Below, in pieces: positions 26,464 through 35,190 of a stretch of 64,000 nt of DNA. The stretch's first letter is position 1, and each line of letters starts with the position of its first letter. The notes beneath the pieces were generated by a model, which did no database searches, had not been told where the DNA came from, and saw only the letters and a list, made by a program, of their open reading frames with translations. The stretch comes from DASRJW01 sp964567755 (lineage in GTDB: Bacteria; Krumholzibacteriota; Krumholzibacteriia; G020349025): assembly GCA_964567755.1 (NCBI GenBank), contig CAZMNW010000037.1, positions 1 to 64,000 on the forward strand, given 5' to 3'. Position numbers and translations under genes: made by a program.

Positions 26464-26877
26464 ATGTCCAAACGACCGCGCCGTTTCCACCACCGAGGCA
26501 GCTTGGCAGCGCTGTTCCTCCTGCTCCTGGCCGCGACCGCCGGAGCCCAGGTCGGGCCACCGAACTTCGAGACCTATGCCAACGATGAGCTCTTTTCTGG
26601 CGTGCTCACCCCGCGCGATCTGCCAAACCACGGGAAGTTCGACACCATCTACGTTCTGGGGGATGGACTCAAGCCGGTGTCGGATGCCGCGCCCGGCGAC
26701 CAGGACTACAACGGCGGCCGTTGGGAGGTGCGGCCGGTGACCTGGCTCACCATTTCGCCGCAGCAGTTCACCAATGCAGGGCAAGTGCACGCGGCAGCCA
26801 CGGCCGGGCAGATCCGGATCGGGGAAGTGGTGCGACGGTTCGAATGCCCGCTCATCCCGAGGCGTGGAAACCGGTAG
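26464..26877 (+). CDS. Small exported protein of unknown function
   Basis: The 137-residue protein has a signal peptide (about 1-29, ending AGAQ) and a strong AAGGAG site 6 nt before the ATG. The mature part contains FETYANDELFSG and GKFDTIYVLGDGL motifs and a WEVRPVTWL strand. I recognise no family. It is followed at 24 bp by the ECF sigma gene and may be part of that unit. Confidence 0.65.
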   Translation: MSKRPRRFHHRGSLAALFLLLLAATAGAQVGPPNFETYANDELFSGVLTPRDLPNHGKFDTIYVLGDGLKPVSDAAPGDQDYNGGRWEVRPVTWLTISPQQFTNAGQVHAAATAGQIRIGEVVRRFECPLIPRRGNR

Positions 26878-26900
26878 ACTCGCTGCCCGAAGGCGGTGGC

Positions 26901-27653
26901 GTGGAAACGCGACCGGTGAGGCGGTTCCCCGAACCGCGGGCTATTCCCCAGAGCTCGCGCTCATCGCGAGGTGACGAGGGATCGCGTGGCAAAGTGAGCC
27001 GCTCCGGCGAGGAGCAACCGAAGCGCATCGAACCTCACGTTGCCCGGGACGTGGAGGATGCGGGCGCGACGAAGTCGGCGGCGCCGGGGCGGCGATTCCC
27101 GGCGCCGCCGCCACGCGACGTTCTCGAAGGCGTGCGCCGGCGCGAGTCACCAGCACTGGGCGCCCTGTTCGATTGTTACTTCCAGCCGATCTACGATCTC
27201 GCCCATCGCCTGATGGGTGACCCCTCGCACGCCGAAGAAGTGGCTCAGGATGTGTTCGTCAAGGTGCATCGCGCCGCGCATCAATTGGACACTGCGCGCG
27301 ACCCCACGGCGTGGCTGCTCCAAATCACGGCCAACACCTGTCGAGATCGTTGGCGCTCGCGGGCCTTCCGCATGGCGCGCCGGACGACCTCGTGGGAATC
27401 CATGCTGGAGCAAGGGAATGAGCCGAGCGCTCCCGAAGACGTGGCGATGCGGATCGCGCGCCAGCGCGTGGTGCAGGAAGCTCTCCTTGGTCTTCCCGAG
27501 GACCTGCGTGCGATCGTGATTCTGCACGACTACCAGGAGATGCAGCACGAAGAGATTGCGAACCTGTTGGGAATCAATCACGCCGCAGTGCGCAAACGCT
27601 ACTCACGGGCGCTGCAGCGCTTGGCTGAGCGGCTGAAGGGACGGCTGGATTGA
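26901..27653 (+). CDS. ECF-type RNA polymerase sigma factor
   Basis: Sigma region 2 is at about 85-150 (LGALFDCYFQPIYDLAHRLM, then AEEVAQDVFVKVHRA and W..TANTCRDRWR). Region 4 is at about 190-245 (LPEDLRAIVILHDYQEMQHE, then a helix-turn-helix IANLLGINHAAVRKRYSRAL). An 80-residue Arg/Pro/Glu-rich N-terminal extension precedes region 2. The GTG at 26901 with GAAGGCGG ahead is the likely start; an ATG at 26721 would overlap the previous gene by 157 bp. The stop overlaps the TTG start of the anti-sigma gene, indicating coupling. Confidence 0.85.
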   Translation: METRPVRRFPEPRAIPQSSRSSRGDEGSRGKVSRSGEEQPKRIEPHVARDVEDAGATKSAAPGRRFPAPPPRDVLEGVRRRESPALGALFDCYFQPIYDLAHRLMGDPSHAEEVAQDVFVKVHRAAHQLDTARDPTAWLLQITANTCRDRWRSRAFRMARRTTSWESMLEQGNEPSAPEDVAMRIARQRVVQEALLGLPEDLRAIVILHDYQEMQHEEIANLLGINHAAVRKRYSRALQRLAERLKGRLD

Positions 27654-28480
27654 ACGACGAGCGCAAAGACGAGTCGGCGTCGCTCACGGCCGTGGAGCGC
27701 AAGGTCCGCGATCTCGTTCGGTCGCTGCCACGATCCGAGTCGGCGCCGGAGTTTCGCGAGCGCCTGCGGCACACGTTCGTGCACGGGACCCTCGCCGGGC
27801 CGGCTCGGCGATGGACGCGACCGCGCGGACGCCAGGCCCTGGCCACTGCCGTGCTGATTCCAACTACAGTCGCTGCGGTTGCGCTGGTCGCCTGGCTTGG
27901 GCGCCCACCCGAGTGGAAGTTGGAAGCCTTGCGTGGGGATGGTGAAGTCGTGGTGGACGGCCGCGTCTTCGCTGCGACGGCAGCGGATGCGATCGCGGCC
28001 AGCCTCGCTCCAGGATCGCGGGTGCAACTACGCGGCAACGTCGAGCTCGAGCTCTTGGGAGCTGGAAACATGGCATGGCAGCTCATTCCTGGCGCCGATG
28101 CGACGTTGCCGCGGCTTCCGGGTCGTTGGTTCCCGCGCCGCGTCATCGCATCCGTATGGGGCGGTGAGGTGCGCATCGTCACCGGACCACGCTTCCGTGG
28201 TGCGGCGTTGCGCATCGTCACCCCGGAGGCCGACATCGAGGTGACGGGGACGACGCTCGCGGTCATTCGCGATTCGACGTCGACGTGCGTCTGCACATTC
28301 GCCGGCAGCGTACGTGTGTCCCCGATCGGCGGCATGCCGCAGGCGGTGCTCGCAGGGAAGCGAAGGTTCATCTACAACGACGGACGTCCTTCCGCGCTCC
28401 TCGACATCGACGCGATGGAGACCATGAAGCTCCAGATGTTCCAGGACGGCGCTTCGCCCAAGCTCACCACGGCGCCCTGA
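27650..28480 (+). CDS. FecR-like anti-sigma factor
   Basis: The 276-residue protein has an N-terminal cytoplasmic segment (1-65), a single membrane helix (about 67-84, ATAVLIPTTVAAVALVAW) and a periplasmic FecR-type beta domain (WGGEVRIVTGPRF, then RIVTPEADIEVTGTTLAVIR). FecR proteins relay a surface signal to their ECF partner. The TTG start overlaps the sigma gene stop by 4 bp. No TonB receptor is adjacent; the beta-barrel protein at 29152 is the nearest outer-membrane candidate. Confidence 0.8.
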   Translation: MNDERKDESASLTAVERKVRDLVRSLPRSESAPEFRERLRHTFVHGTLAGPARRWTRPRGRQALATAVLIPTTVAAVALVAWLGRPPEWKLEALRGDGEVVVDGRVFAATAADAIAASLAPGSRVQLRGNVELELLGAGNMAWQLIPGADATLPRLPGRWFPRRVIASVWGGEVRIVTGPRFRGAALRIVTPEADIEVTGTTLAVIRDSTSTCVCTFAGSVRVSPIGGMPQAVLAGKRRFIYNDGRPSALLDIDAMETMKLQMFQDGASPKLTTAP

Positions 28481-28584
28481 GGAATGCTCGCGCCGCGTTG
28501 TTCGCTGCGAGGGCCTCCCACGTCTGCGCCGCGGGCCGCGAGTCCGGTTCCCGAAACCTTCGGTCGCCAGTGTATTTTTGCGCC

Positions 28585-28926
28585 ATGAATCCGAGCCCGA
28601 TGCAGCTCGATCACCTGGCCCTCTATGTGGCGGACCTGGAGCGCGCAGAGCGATTCTATGCCGACGTGCTCGGCCTCGAGCGCCTCATGCGGCTTCCCGA
28701 CCAGGTGCTGTTCAAGATGGGAACCGTGAACATCGGCCTCATGCAGGCGGATCCTGCTGGAGCTGGTCACCCCGGAGGCCGCTCGGCGCGGACCGGTGTC
28801 GGGCGAGCGCTGAACGACCGCCCCTATTGGAGTGAAATGGGGGGGAAAACCCGAAGCGCTGCGTTCTGTGGCGAGGCTGCGCGAGATGGCGCAGCGCTCC
28901 ATTTGATGCCCGTTCATGACGAGTGA
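28585..28926 (+). CDS. VOC-fold (glyoxalase-like) protein with degenerate C-terminus
   Basis: Residues 1-55 are a clean vicinal-oxygen-chelate half: LDHLALYVADLERAERFYAD, a VLGLERL motif and FKMGTVNIGLM, including the first metal-ligand His. After residue ~60 similarity stops, and the tail (RPYWSEMGGKTRSAAFCGEA) looks frameshifted near a G/A-run at about 28842-28850. VOC proteins need two such halves, so this product (113 residues) is short and probably inactive. No clear RBS was seen. Confidence 0.6.
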   Translation: MNPSPMQLDHLALYVADLERAERFYADVLGLERLMRLPDQVLFKMGTVNIGLMQADPAGAGHPGGRSARTGVGRALNDRPYWSEMGGKTRSAAFCGEAARDGAALHLMPVHDE

Positions 28927-29151
28927 TGGCTCGTCGCGACTTCGAATACCCTATTCGAATCATCGTACCTTCAGGCGGGCCGTAGATTCAAAGCAGCAAG
29001 CTGTTGTAGCATCAATGTGGTCCCTGATCCGTGGAAGAGAGACCGCATTGTCACGCATCGGGGCCACATCGCATCCAGTGGATTCCTACCCTGGGGGCTG
29101 TGAGGTCCGCGGCCACGGCTTGCCCGACAGAGAAATGGTAGTCATCGCACA

Positions 29152-31464
29152 GTGAAGCATTGGATCTCACCCGACCGAAACTCCCTCTGGTCTGGGTTCC
29201 TCGCCGTCTTCCTGCTTCTAGCCGGTCCAACGCTGGCCGAGGAGAACGAGGGAGCCGAGCCCATCCGCCGCGGCAGGCCGACGCTCTGCGCCAACGCCTT
29301 GCCGGCCGATTTCGCCTTCACGGGCAAGGCGACCGGGCCGGCGTGGTGGGCAGCCAGCGATAGCATTGCCAATCTCATCACCATCGAGCCGGAGGAAGGC
29401 GCCGTTCCAGCAGGGCGGACGATCGTCAAGGTCTTTGCCGATCAGGACTACATCGTCGTGGGCGTGCGGTGCCATGACAATGATCCGGATGGAATCGTGT
29501 CTTTTTCCAAAGCGCGCGATTCCGATCTCGATCAGGAAGACCACATCGTGATCGTGTTCGATACCTTCCAGGACGGCCGGTCAGGCTACGTCTTCGCCGT
29601 GAATCCGAATGGCGCGCGTTTCGATGGTCTGGTGGTCGATCGTGACGCGGTGAACAGCGATTGGGACGCCATTTGGGAGGCCAAGACGTCACGCGACAGT
29701 ACGGGCTGGAGCGCGGAGATCCGGATTCCAATCCTGAGCCTCCGGTTCCAAAAGGACCTGCATACGTGGGGGTTCAACGTTCAACGGCGTGTGCAGCGCT
29801 TGCAGGAAACCAGCCGCTGGTCAGGCGTCAGCATCGATTATTGGATCTATCAGACCAGCCGGGCCGGTCTGTTGACGGATCTTCCGGCCTTCGACTTGGG
29901 AATGGGACTGGACGTCCGCACCTCGGTCGTGGGCAGGACGCGCGGGATCCCGAGCAAGCCCGGTCCAGGGATCGACATGGACACGGAAGGAGAAATCAGC
30001 CTGGATGTGACGCAGAAGTTCGGGCCGAACCTCTCGTCCGCGCTCACCGTCAACACCGATTTTGCCGAGACCGAAGTGGACGTGCGCCAGATCAATCTGA
30101 CGCGTTTCGACATCTTCTTTCCGGAAAAGCGCACGTTTTTCTTGGAAGGCGCGGACATCTTCGAGTTCGGTCTGGGACTGGACGAAGAGAGCCTTCTGCC
30201 GTTCTACAGCCGCCGCATCGGGCTCATCGGCTCCGACGAGGAAGAGCAGGTCGAGGTCCCCATCAACGCCGGTGGCAAGATCGCCGGTCAGGTGGGCAGT
30301 ACGAATCTCGCCGGGCTGCTGGTGAACACCCGGGACTCAGAAAATCTGCAAGTGGACGAACTGACCCAGATCGATGTGCCGCAATCGACGATGGGGTCGT
30401 TCCGCGTCAGCCAGGACGTGCTGGAGGAATCCAGCGTCGGCATGCTGGCGACCTTCGGCGATCAGGCCGGGCGCTCGGGGAGCTGGGTGGGAGGGGTCGA
30501 TTTCACCTTCCAAACCACGACCTTCCGCAAGGACAAGAATCTCGTCTTCGGTGGCTGGGGCCTGCTCAATGATCGAAGCGACCTGGCGGGCGACAAGTCC
30601 GCACATGGGCTCCGCATCGAGTATCCCAACGATCTGTGGGACGCGAACCTGACCTCCATTCATATCGGCAACGGTTTCGATCCGTCGTTGGGCTTCGTGC
30701 CCCGCAACAACGTTCACATCTGGGACTTCGGCCTGGAAGTGAATCCGCGGCCTGGCTGGTCCTTGGTGCGTCAGATGTTCTACGAGCTGTCCGGCACCTT
30801 GTACAACACGACGGACAACTCCAGCTGGGAAAGTTACGGCATGGCGATCAAACCCTTCGACTGGTTGCTCGAGAGCGGGGATCGGTTCGAGGCCGGGTTC
30901 GAGCCGGAGGGGGACCGGCCACCCGTGCCCTTCGAGGTCGCCAGCGACGTCGACATCGCGGCCGGTTCCTATCAGTGGATGCGCACTTTCCTGGGATACA
31001 CCGCGGCGGAAAAACGCCGGATCGGTGGCTATGTGCGCTGGGACTTCGGCAGCTACTACAGCGGTGACGTGAGCACCGTCGAGGCGGCGCTCACCTTGCG
31101 GCCGTCGGCCCTGTTCACCCTGGAGCTCACCGGCGAGCGCAGCACCGGCGATGTCCTGGCGCTGATCGACGATTACGAAGAAAAAATGTCCATGGAGCTG
31201 GTCGACAAACACTTCACCGAAGAAGTGTACGGCATCCGGTTGCAATTGAATCTCACCGCGGATCTCCAGCTCAGCAGCCTCACCCAGTACGACACGCAGA
31301 GCCGGGAGCTCGGCACGAACAACCGCTTGCGCTGGACGTTCAACCCCCTGGGCGACCTCTTCGTGGTCTACAACCACAACGCCCTGAAGCCCGTGAGCGG
31401 CTATCGCTGGGAGTTCGTTTCCAACGAGTTCCCGGTGAAGATCCAGTACGGCTGGCGCTTCTGA
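29152..31464 (+). CDS. Outer-membrane protein: CBM9-like domain plus DUF5916-type beta-barrel
   Basis: The 770-residue protein has a signal peptide (about 1-30). Residues ~40-230 resemble a family 9 carbohydrate-binding-like fold (IVVGVRCHDNDPDGIV, then EDHIVIVFDTFQDGRSGYVF). The region from about 285 onward matches DUF5916: LSSALTVNTDFAETEVDVRQ, then LTRFDIFFPEKRTFFLEGAD, then FYSRRIG. Many short amphipathic strands end at WRF, an outer-membrane barrel terminus. The start is GTG at 29152, with only a weak RBS. A bidirectional terminator (31493-31517) follows. Family function is not known. Confidence 0.85.
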   Translation: MKHWISPDRNSLWSGFLAVFLLLAGPTLAEENEGAEPIRRGRPTLCANALPADFAFTGKATGPAWWAASDSIANLITIEPEEGAVPAGRTIVKVFADQDYIVVGVRCHDNDPDGIVSFSKARDSDLDQEDHIVIVFDTFQDGRSGYVFAVNPNGARFDGLVVDRDAVNSDWDAIWEAKTSRDSTGWSAEIRIPILSLRFQKDLHTWGFNVQRRVQRLQETSRWSGVSIDYWIYQTSRAGLLTDLPAFDLGMGLDVRTSVVGRTRGIPSKPGPGIDMDTEGEISLDVTQKFGPNLSSALTVNTDFAETEVDVRQINLTRFDIFFPEKRTFFLEGADIFEFGLGLDEESLLPFYSRRIGLIGSDEEEQVEVPINAGGKIAGQVGSTNLAGLLVNTRDSENLQVDELTQIDVPQSTMGSFRVSQDVLEESSVGMLATFGDQAGRSGSWVGGVDFTFQTTTFRKDKNLVFGGWGLLNDRSDLAGDKSAHGLRIEYPNDLWDANLTSIHIGNGFDPSLGFVPRNNVHIWDFGLEVNPRPGWSLVRQMFYELSGTLYNTTDNSSWESYGMAIKPFDWLLESGDRFEAGFEPEGDRPPVPFEVASDVDIAAGSYQWMRTFLGYTAAEKRRIGGYVRWDFGSYYSGDVSTVEAALTLRPSALFTLELTGERSTGDVLALIDDYEEKMSMELVDKHFTEEVYGIRLQLNLTADLQLSSLTQYDTQSRELGTNNRLRWTFNPLGDLFVVYNHNALKPVSGYRWEFVSNEFPVKIQYGWRF

Positions 31465-31492
31465 GGCTGCACCTTCAAACGACCCAAGCAAG

Positions 31493-31520
31493 AGGGGCAG
31501 GCGATCCGCCTGCCCCTTTC
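31493..31520. terminator. Bidirectional terminator between convergent genes
   Basis: An 11-bp perfect stem (31493-31503 with 31507-31517) with a 3-nt loop is followed by a short T-run. It lies between the stops of the DUF5916 gene (31464) and the RND gene (31543). Confidence 0.85.
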
Positions 31521-31542
31521 GCGTGTTCATCGTCGACGCAGC

Positions 31543-34500
31543 TCAGGCGGCGACTCTGGCGGCGGCGCCGCCGTCGTCCGGTCGCCGTCCGCTCGCGCCG
31601 AAGCGCAGGTAGAGCGACGGGATGACGAACAGATTCAGCAAGGTCGACGTGATGAGGCCGCCCATGATGACGATCGCCATCGGGTGCTCGATCTCGTGAC
31701 CGGGAATGGTACCGGCGACCAGGAGTGGCAAGAGTGCCAGCGCCGTCGTGAACGCCGTCATCATGATCGGCGAGATCCGCTCGCGTGCGCCACGAATGAT
31801 GAGCCCCGGACCAAAGGCTTCACCTTCGACGTGCTCGAGGTGCTGATAGTGGCTGATCAGCATGATGCCGTTGCGCGCGGCGATTCCAAGCACCGTGAGG
31901 AAGCCGACAAGTGAACCGAGCGAGATGATGCCATCGCCGAAGTACGCAGCCAACACACCGCCCACGAGCGCCGCCGGCAACGCCAGGAAGCCCAAGATCG
32001 CCAGGCGCCAGTTCAAGAACGACGCCTGCAGGATCAGCAGGATTCCGATCGCCGAGAGGATGGTCAGCGTGCGCATTTTCCCCTGCGCTTTCTCGCGTTC
32101 CGCGTACTCGCCGAGCAGCTCGGGATGGTAGCCCGCCGGGAACTCCACCTTGGCCAGCTGGCGCCGGACGTCGCTCACCGCCGACCCGAGGTCGCGCCCA
32201 CGCACGTTGGCTCTGACGTCGATCTTACGCTTCATCTGCCAGCGGTCGATGTGGTTCGGCGTCGGGAGGATGTCGACGCTGGCGAGGTTTGCCAGGCGCA
32301 CCTGCCCGTCGCGCGGCGTGTCGATCTGGAGATCGCGGATGGCATTGACGCTGTTGCGGCACTCCGGAGTGCTCCAAACGTTGACGTCATACGCCTTGCC
32401 ACCGCGGAAGATGTCACCGACCTCCGTGCCGGTGACCAGCGCAGCCGCCGTACGGCGTACGTCGCCGGGCTTGACGCCGTAGCGCTCGGCGGCGGCGAGG
32501 TCCACTTTGACGTCGATCTGCGGAATCTCTTTCTGCGACTCGACCTTGAGATCGACGATTCCCGGGATCTCTTCGAAAGACTGTTTGATTTCGTCGGCCT
32601 TGGCGCGCAGGAGCGCCAAATTCTCGCCGAAGATGCGCACCGTGATCGCCGTGGGCGAGCCGGTCAGCACCTCGCGGATTCTCTCCTTGAGATAGGTCTG
32701 CACGTCGCGGTGAAGACCCGGGTAGCCATCGACCGCTTTTTGCACCGCGGCGAGAGTCTTGTCGTAGTCGACCTTTGGGTCGATGCTGATCCAGTTCTCG
32801 CCGAAGTACACGCCATAGACCTCGTCCATGATCAGAGCTTGACCGATGTGGGAGCCGAAGTTGCGCACACCGGGAATGGTCATGAGCTCCTTGTTCGCCT
32901 GGGTCGTGATCCGGACCTCCTCTTCCGCCGAGGTCCCGGGCTCAGTCAGCCAGTGCATGAGGAAGTCGCGCTCCTTGAAGTCGGGCAGGAGCGACTGGCC
33001 GAGGCGGGGCACAACGACGATCCCAGCCAGGACGATGATGGCGACGCCGGCGTAGACCGTACGCGGCCGCGGCACGATCTGGGCCAGAACGCGCGTGTAG
33101 GCGCGTTGCAACCAGCGTACGAGCGGCGACTCGCGCTCGGAGAGCGGCGCTTTGGACAGGAGGATGAGCCCCAGTGCCGGGGTGAGCGTCAGCGCCACGG
33201 CCATGGAGGCGAGCAGTGCCAGCGCATAGGACATCGCCAGCGGCCGGAAGAATGCTCCCGACAGGCCTTCCAAGAAAAAGACCGGCAACAGCGCCAGCAC
33301 TTCGATCAAGGTGGCGTAAACGATGGCATGTCGAACCTCGAGCGAAGCCTCGAGAATGACGCGCGCCACCGACTTCCGCCCGCCCGCCTTGCGATGTTCG
33401 CGCAGGCGCCGGACGACGTTTTCGATGTCGATGATGGCATCGTCCACGATGTCCCCGAGTGCGATGACGAATCCGGCCAGGATCATGGTGTTGATTGTCG
33501 TTCCGCGCAGGTGGAGGACGATCATGGCTGCCATGAGCGACACCGGCATGGCGACACAGCTGATCAGAGCGATACGCCACTCGTAGAGGAAGGCGGCCAA
33601 GACGAGCACCAGCAGCAGGCAGCCGATGAGGAGCGACGTACTCAGGTTCTTGATCGACATCTCGACGAAGGTCGCGGGACGGAAGATCTGGGCGTCGATG
33701 GTGATGTCGGGAAGACCCGGTCGCAGCGCCTCCAGCGCTTCGTCGACTCCTTGCGTCACCTGCAAGGTGTTGGCCCATGGGAACTTCTCGACGATGAGCA
33801 GCAGGCCCGGACCGCCGTTGATGACCGCATCGCCGACGAGCGGCTGGTGACCCTCGACGAGCTTCGCCACGTCGTTCAAGCGCAGCGGCTTGCCGTTGCG
33901 TTCACCGATCGTGACCTCTCCGAGTCCGGCGGGGTCGACGATGGGCAGGACGTGGCGCAGGCCGAAGCGTTGATTCGGGGTATCGATGAAGCCACCGGTC
34001 CCGATCAACGCGCCATCGGAGTGCGACATGAGCCCCGCTTCCAAGGCGTCGGAGGTCGCGTCCATCACTTCCTGGACGGAAACACCGTTTTCTCGCAGGC
34101 GAGCGGGCTCGACTTGTACCTGCAACATCTGGATCCGCTCGCCCCAGATGGCGACGTTCGCGACCCCTGGAACAGCCAGCAGCCGCGGGCGGATCGTCCA
34201 ATAGGCGATCATCGACTGGTCGATGACGGAGACCTTCTCCGATGACAGACCGATCTTCATGAACCGCGCCGTTGCCGACAACGGCTGCAGCATGACGGGA
34301 GGGCCCACGTCCTTGGGAATCAAGCCGATCACGAGGGCGAGACCCTCCTGCACCCTCTGCCGCGCCTCCATGGGGTCGGCTTCGCGATCGAAGATCATCT
34401 TGACCGAGGACAGATCGGTGACCGATTTGGAGCGCAGGATGTCGAGATGCGGCAAGCCGCTGAGCGCGGTCTCGAGCGGGATGGTGACCAGGGCCTCCAC

Positions 34501-34680
34501 CTCGGCCGGAGACAGTCCCAGGCATGGCGTCTGGATTTCCACGATCGGCGGCGCGAACTCGGGGAAGACGTCGACGCGCATGTGGCGCATCTGATCCATC
34601 CCGACGAGCACCAGCGCTGCGGCGATCGCGAGCACGATGAAGCGATACTTCAGGCTCGATCCAACGATCAAGCGCAGCAT
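31543..34680 (-). CDS. RND efflux permease, HME/CusA-like (pump A)
   Basis: The 1045-residue protein has RND architecture: TM1 at about 14-28, VDVFPEFAPPIVEIQTPCLG (porter domain), and two sets of periplasmic loops and helices. Large-pump motifs include TM4 GDIVDDAIIDIENVVRRL. In CzcA/CusA the TM4 proton relay is DFGxxxDGAVVxVEN; here the first Asp position is not conserved, while the central Asp and the Glu remain. GGAGG precedes the ATG. It is the last gene of a three-gene operon (24 bp after the mini-adaptor). Metal or other cation export is a family inference; the substrate is unknown. Confidence 0.88.
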   Translation of the reverse strand: MLRLIVGSSLKYRFIVLAIAAALVLVGMDQMRHMRVDVFPEFAPPIVEIQTPCLGLSPAEVEALVTIPLETALSGLPHLDILRSKSVTDLSSVKMIFDREADPMEARQRVQEGLALVIGLIPKDVGPPVMLQPLSATARFMKIGLSSEKVSVIDQSMIAYWTIRPRLLAVPGVANVAIWGERIQMLQVQVEPARLRENGVSVQEVMDATSDALEAGLMSHSDGALIGTGGFIDTPNQRFGLRHVLPIVDPAGLGEVTIGERNGKPLRLNDVAKLVEGHQPLVGDAVINGGPGLLLIVEKFPWANTLQVTQGVDEALEALRPGLPDITIDAQIFRPATFVEMSIKNLSTSLLIGCLLLVLVLAAFLYEWRIALISCVAMPVSLMAAMIVLHLRGTTINTMILAGFVIALGDIVDDAIIDIENVVRRLREHRKAGGRKSVARVILEASLEVRHAIVYATLIEVLALLPVFFLEGLSGAFFRPLAMSYALALLASMAVALTLTPALGLILLSKAPLSERESPLVRWLQRAYTRVLAQIVPRPRTVYAGVAIIVLAGIVVVPRLGQSLLPDFKERDFLMHWLTEPGTSAEEEVRITTQANKELMTIPGVRNFGSHIGQALIMDEVYGVYFGENWISIDPKVDYDKTLAAVQKAVDGYPGLHRDVQTYLKERIREVLTGSPTAITVRIFGENLALLRAKADEIKQSFEEIPGIVDLKVESQKEIPQIDVKVDLAAAERYGVKPGDVRRTAAALVTGTEVGDIFRGGKAYDVNVWSTPECRNSVNAIRDLQIDTPRDGQVRLANLASVDILPTPNHIDRWQMKRKIDVRANVRGRDLGSAVSDVRRQLAKVEFPAGYHPELLGEYAEREKAQGKMRTLTILSAIGILLILQASFLNWRLAILGFLALPAALVGGVLAAYFGDGIISLGSLVGFLTVLGIAARNGIMLISHYQHLEHVEGEAFGPGLIIRGARERISPIMMTAFTTALALLPLLVAGTIPGHEIEHPMAIVIMGGLITSTLLNLFVIPSLYLRFGASGRRPDDGGAAARVAA

Positions 34681-34704
34681 GGCCGAAGACCTCCTACGAC
34701 GGCC

Positions 34705-35151
34705 TCAGTGGCCGTACTTGTGTTCGGCGCCCATGAGTTCGGCCGCGCCGACCATCACGACCGCGGTTCCTGTGGGCGGACCTTCCGCCAGGACGACTTG
34801 ATCGCCGTCGATGCTTTCGACGGTGATGGGATGGCGGACATAGACGAGGGGCTGCGGATTGGTGAATGTCCAGGTATCACCCTTCTTGTCGTACATGATC
34901 GCGCCGTACGGGATGACCTTGCGCATCACCGGGCCGTCCAATCGGGTCATGGCCTCTTCGCGGATCTGAACCGTTTCGATGCCAATCCGCTCGGCGGCAC
35001 GCTCGGTCAAGGTGATGCGCATGATTCCCTTCTGGTCACTCTCCTCGAGGGTTGCTGGGGGTGTGTATTGAGCGACCGTTTGTTCTTGGCAGCCCGATAG
35101 TGCCCAAGCGCTCACGATCAGTGCAGCCAGGGTGCAATGGACTCTACTCAT
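34705..35151 (-). CDS. Short adaptor-like lipoprotein (membrane-fusion-protein C-terminal domain only)
   Basis: The start at 35151 follows GGAGG; the longer frame start at 35184 adds 11 residues. The lipobox ends SGC at about Cys21. The rest resembles the C-terminal membrane-proximal domain of CusB-type adaptors: ALIYD-like AIMYDKKGDTWTFTNPQPLV, then YVRHPITVESIDGDQVVL and GAAELMGAEHKYGH. The hairpin, lipoyl and beta-barrel domains of a full adaptor are missing. It lies between two RND pump genes (39 and 24 bp) and is probably lipid-anchored in the periplasm, contacting one or both pumps. Confidence 0.75.
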   Translation of the reverse strand: MSRVHCTLAALIVSAWALSGCQEQTVAQYTPPATLEESDQKGIMRITLTERAAERIGIETVQIREEAMTRLDGPVMRKVIPYGAIMYDKKGDTWTFTNPQPLVYVRHPITVESIDGDQVVLAEGPPTGTAVVMVGAAELMGAEHKYGH

Positions 35152-35190
35152 GACGATTCCTCCGTTATCGACTCGCAGGACCATTCGAGT

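Noticed and set aside
32125..34245. Plus-strand open frame of 706 codons
   Set aside because: It is antisense to RND pump A; its Asp/Arg/Val-rich sequence is typical of a GC-rich shadow.
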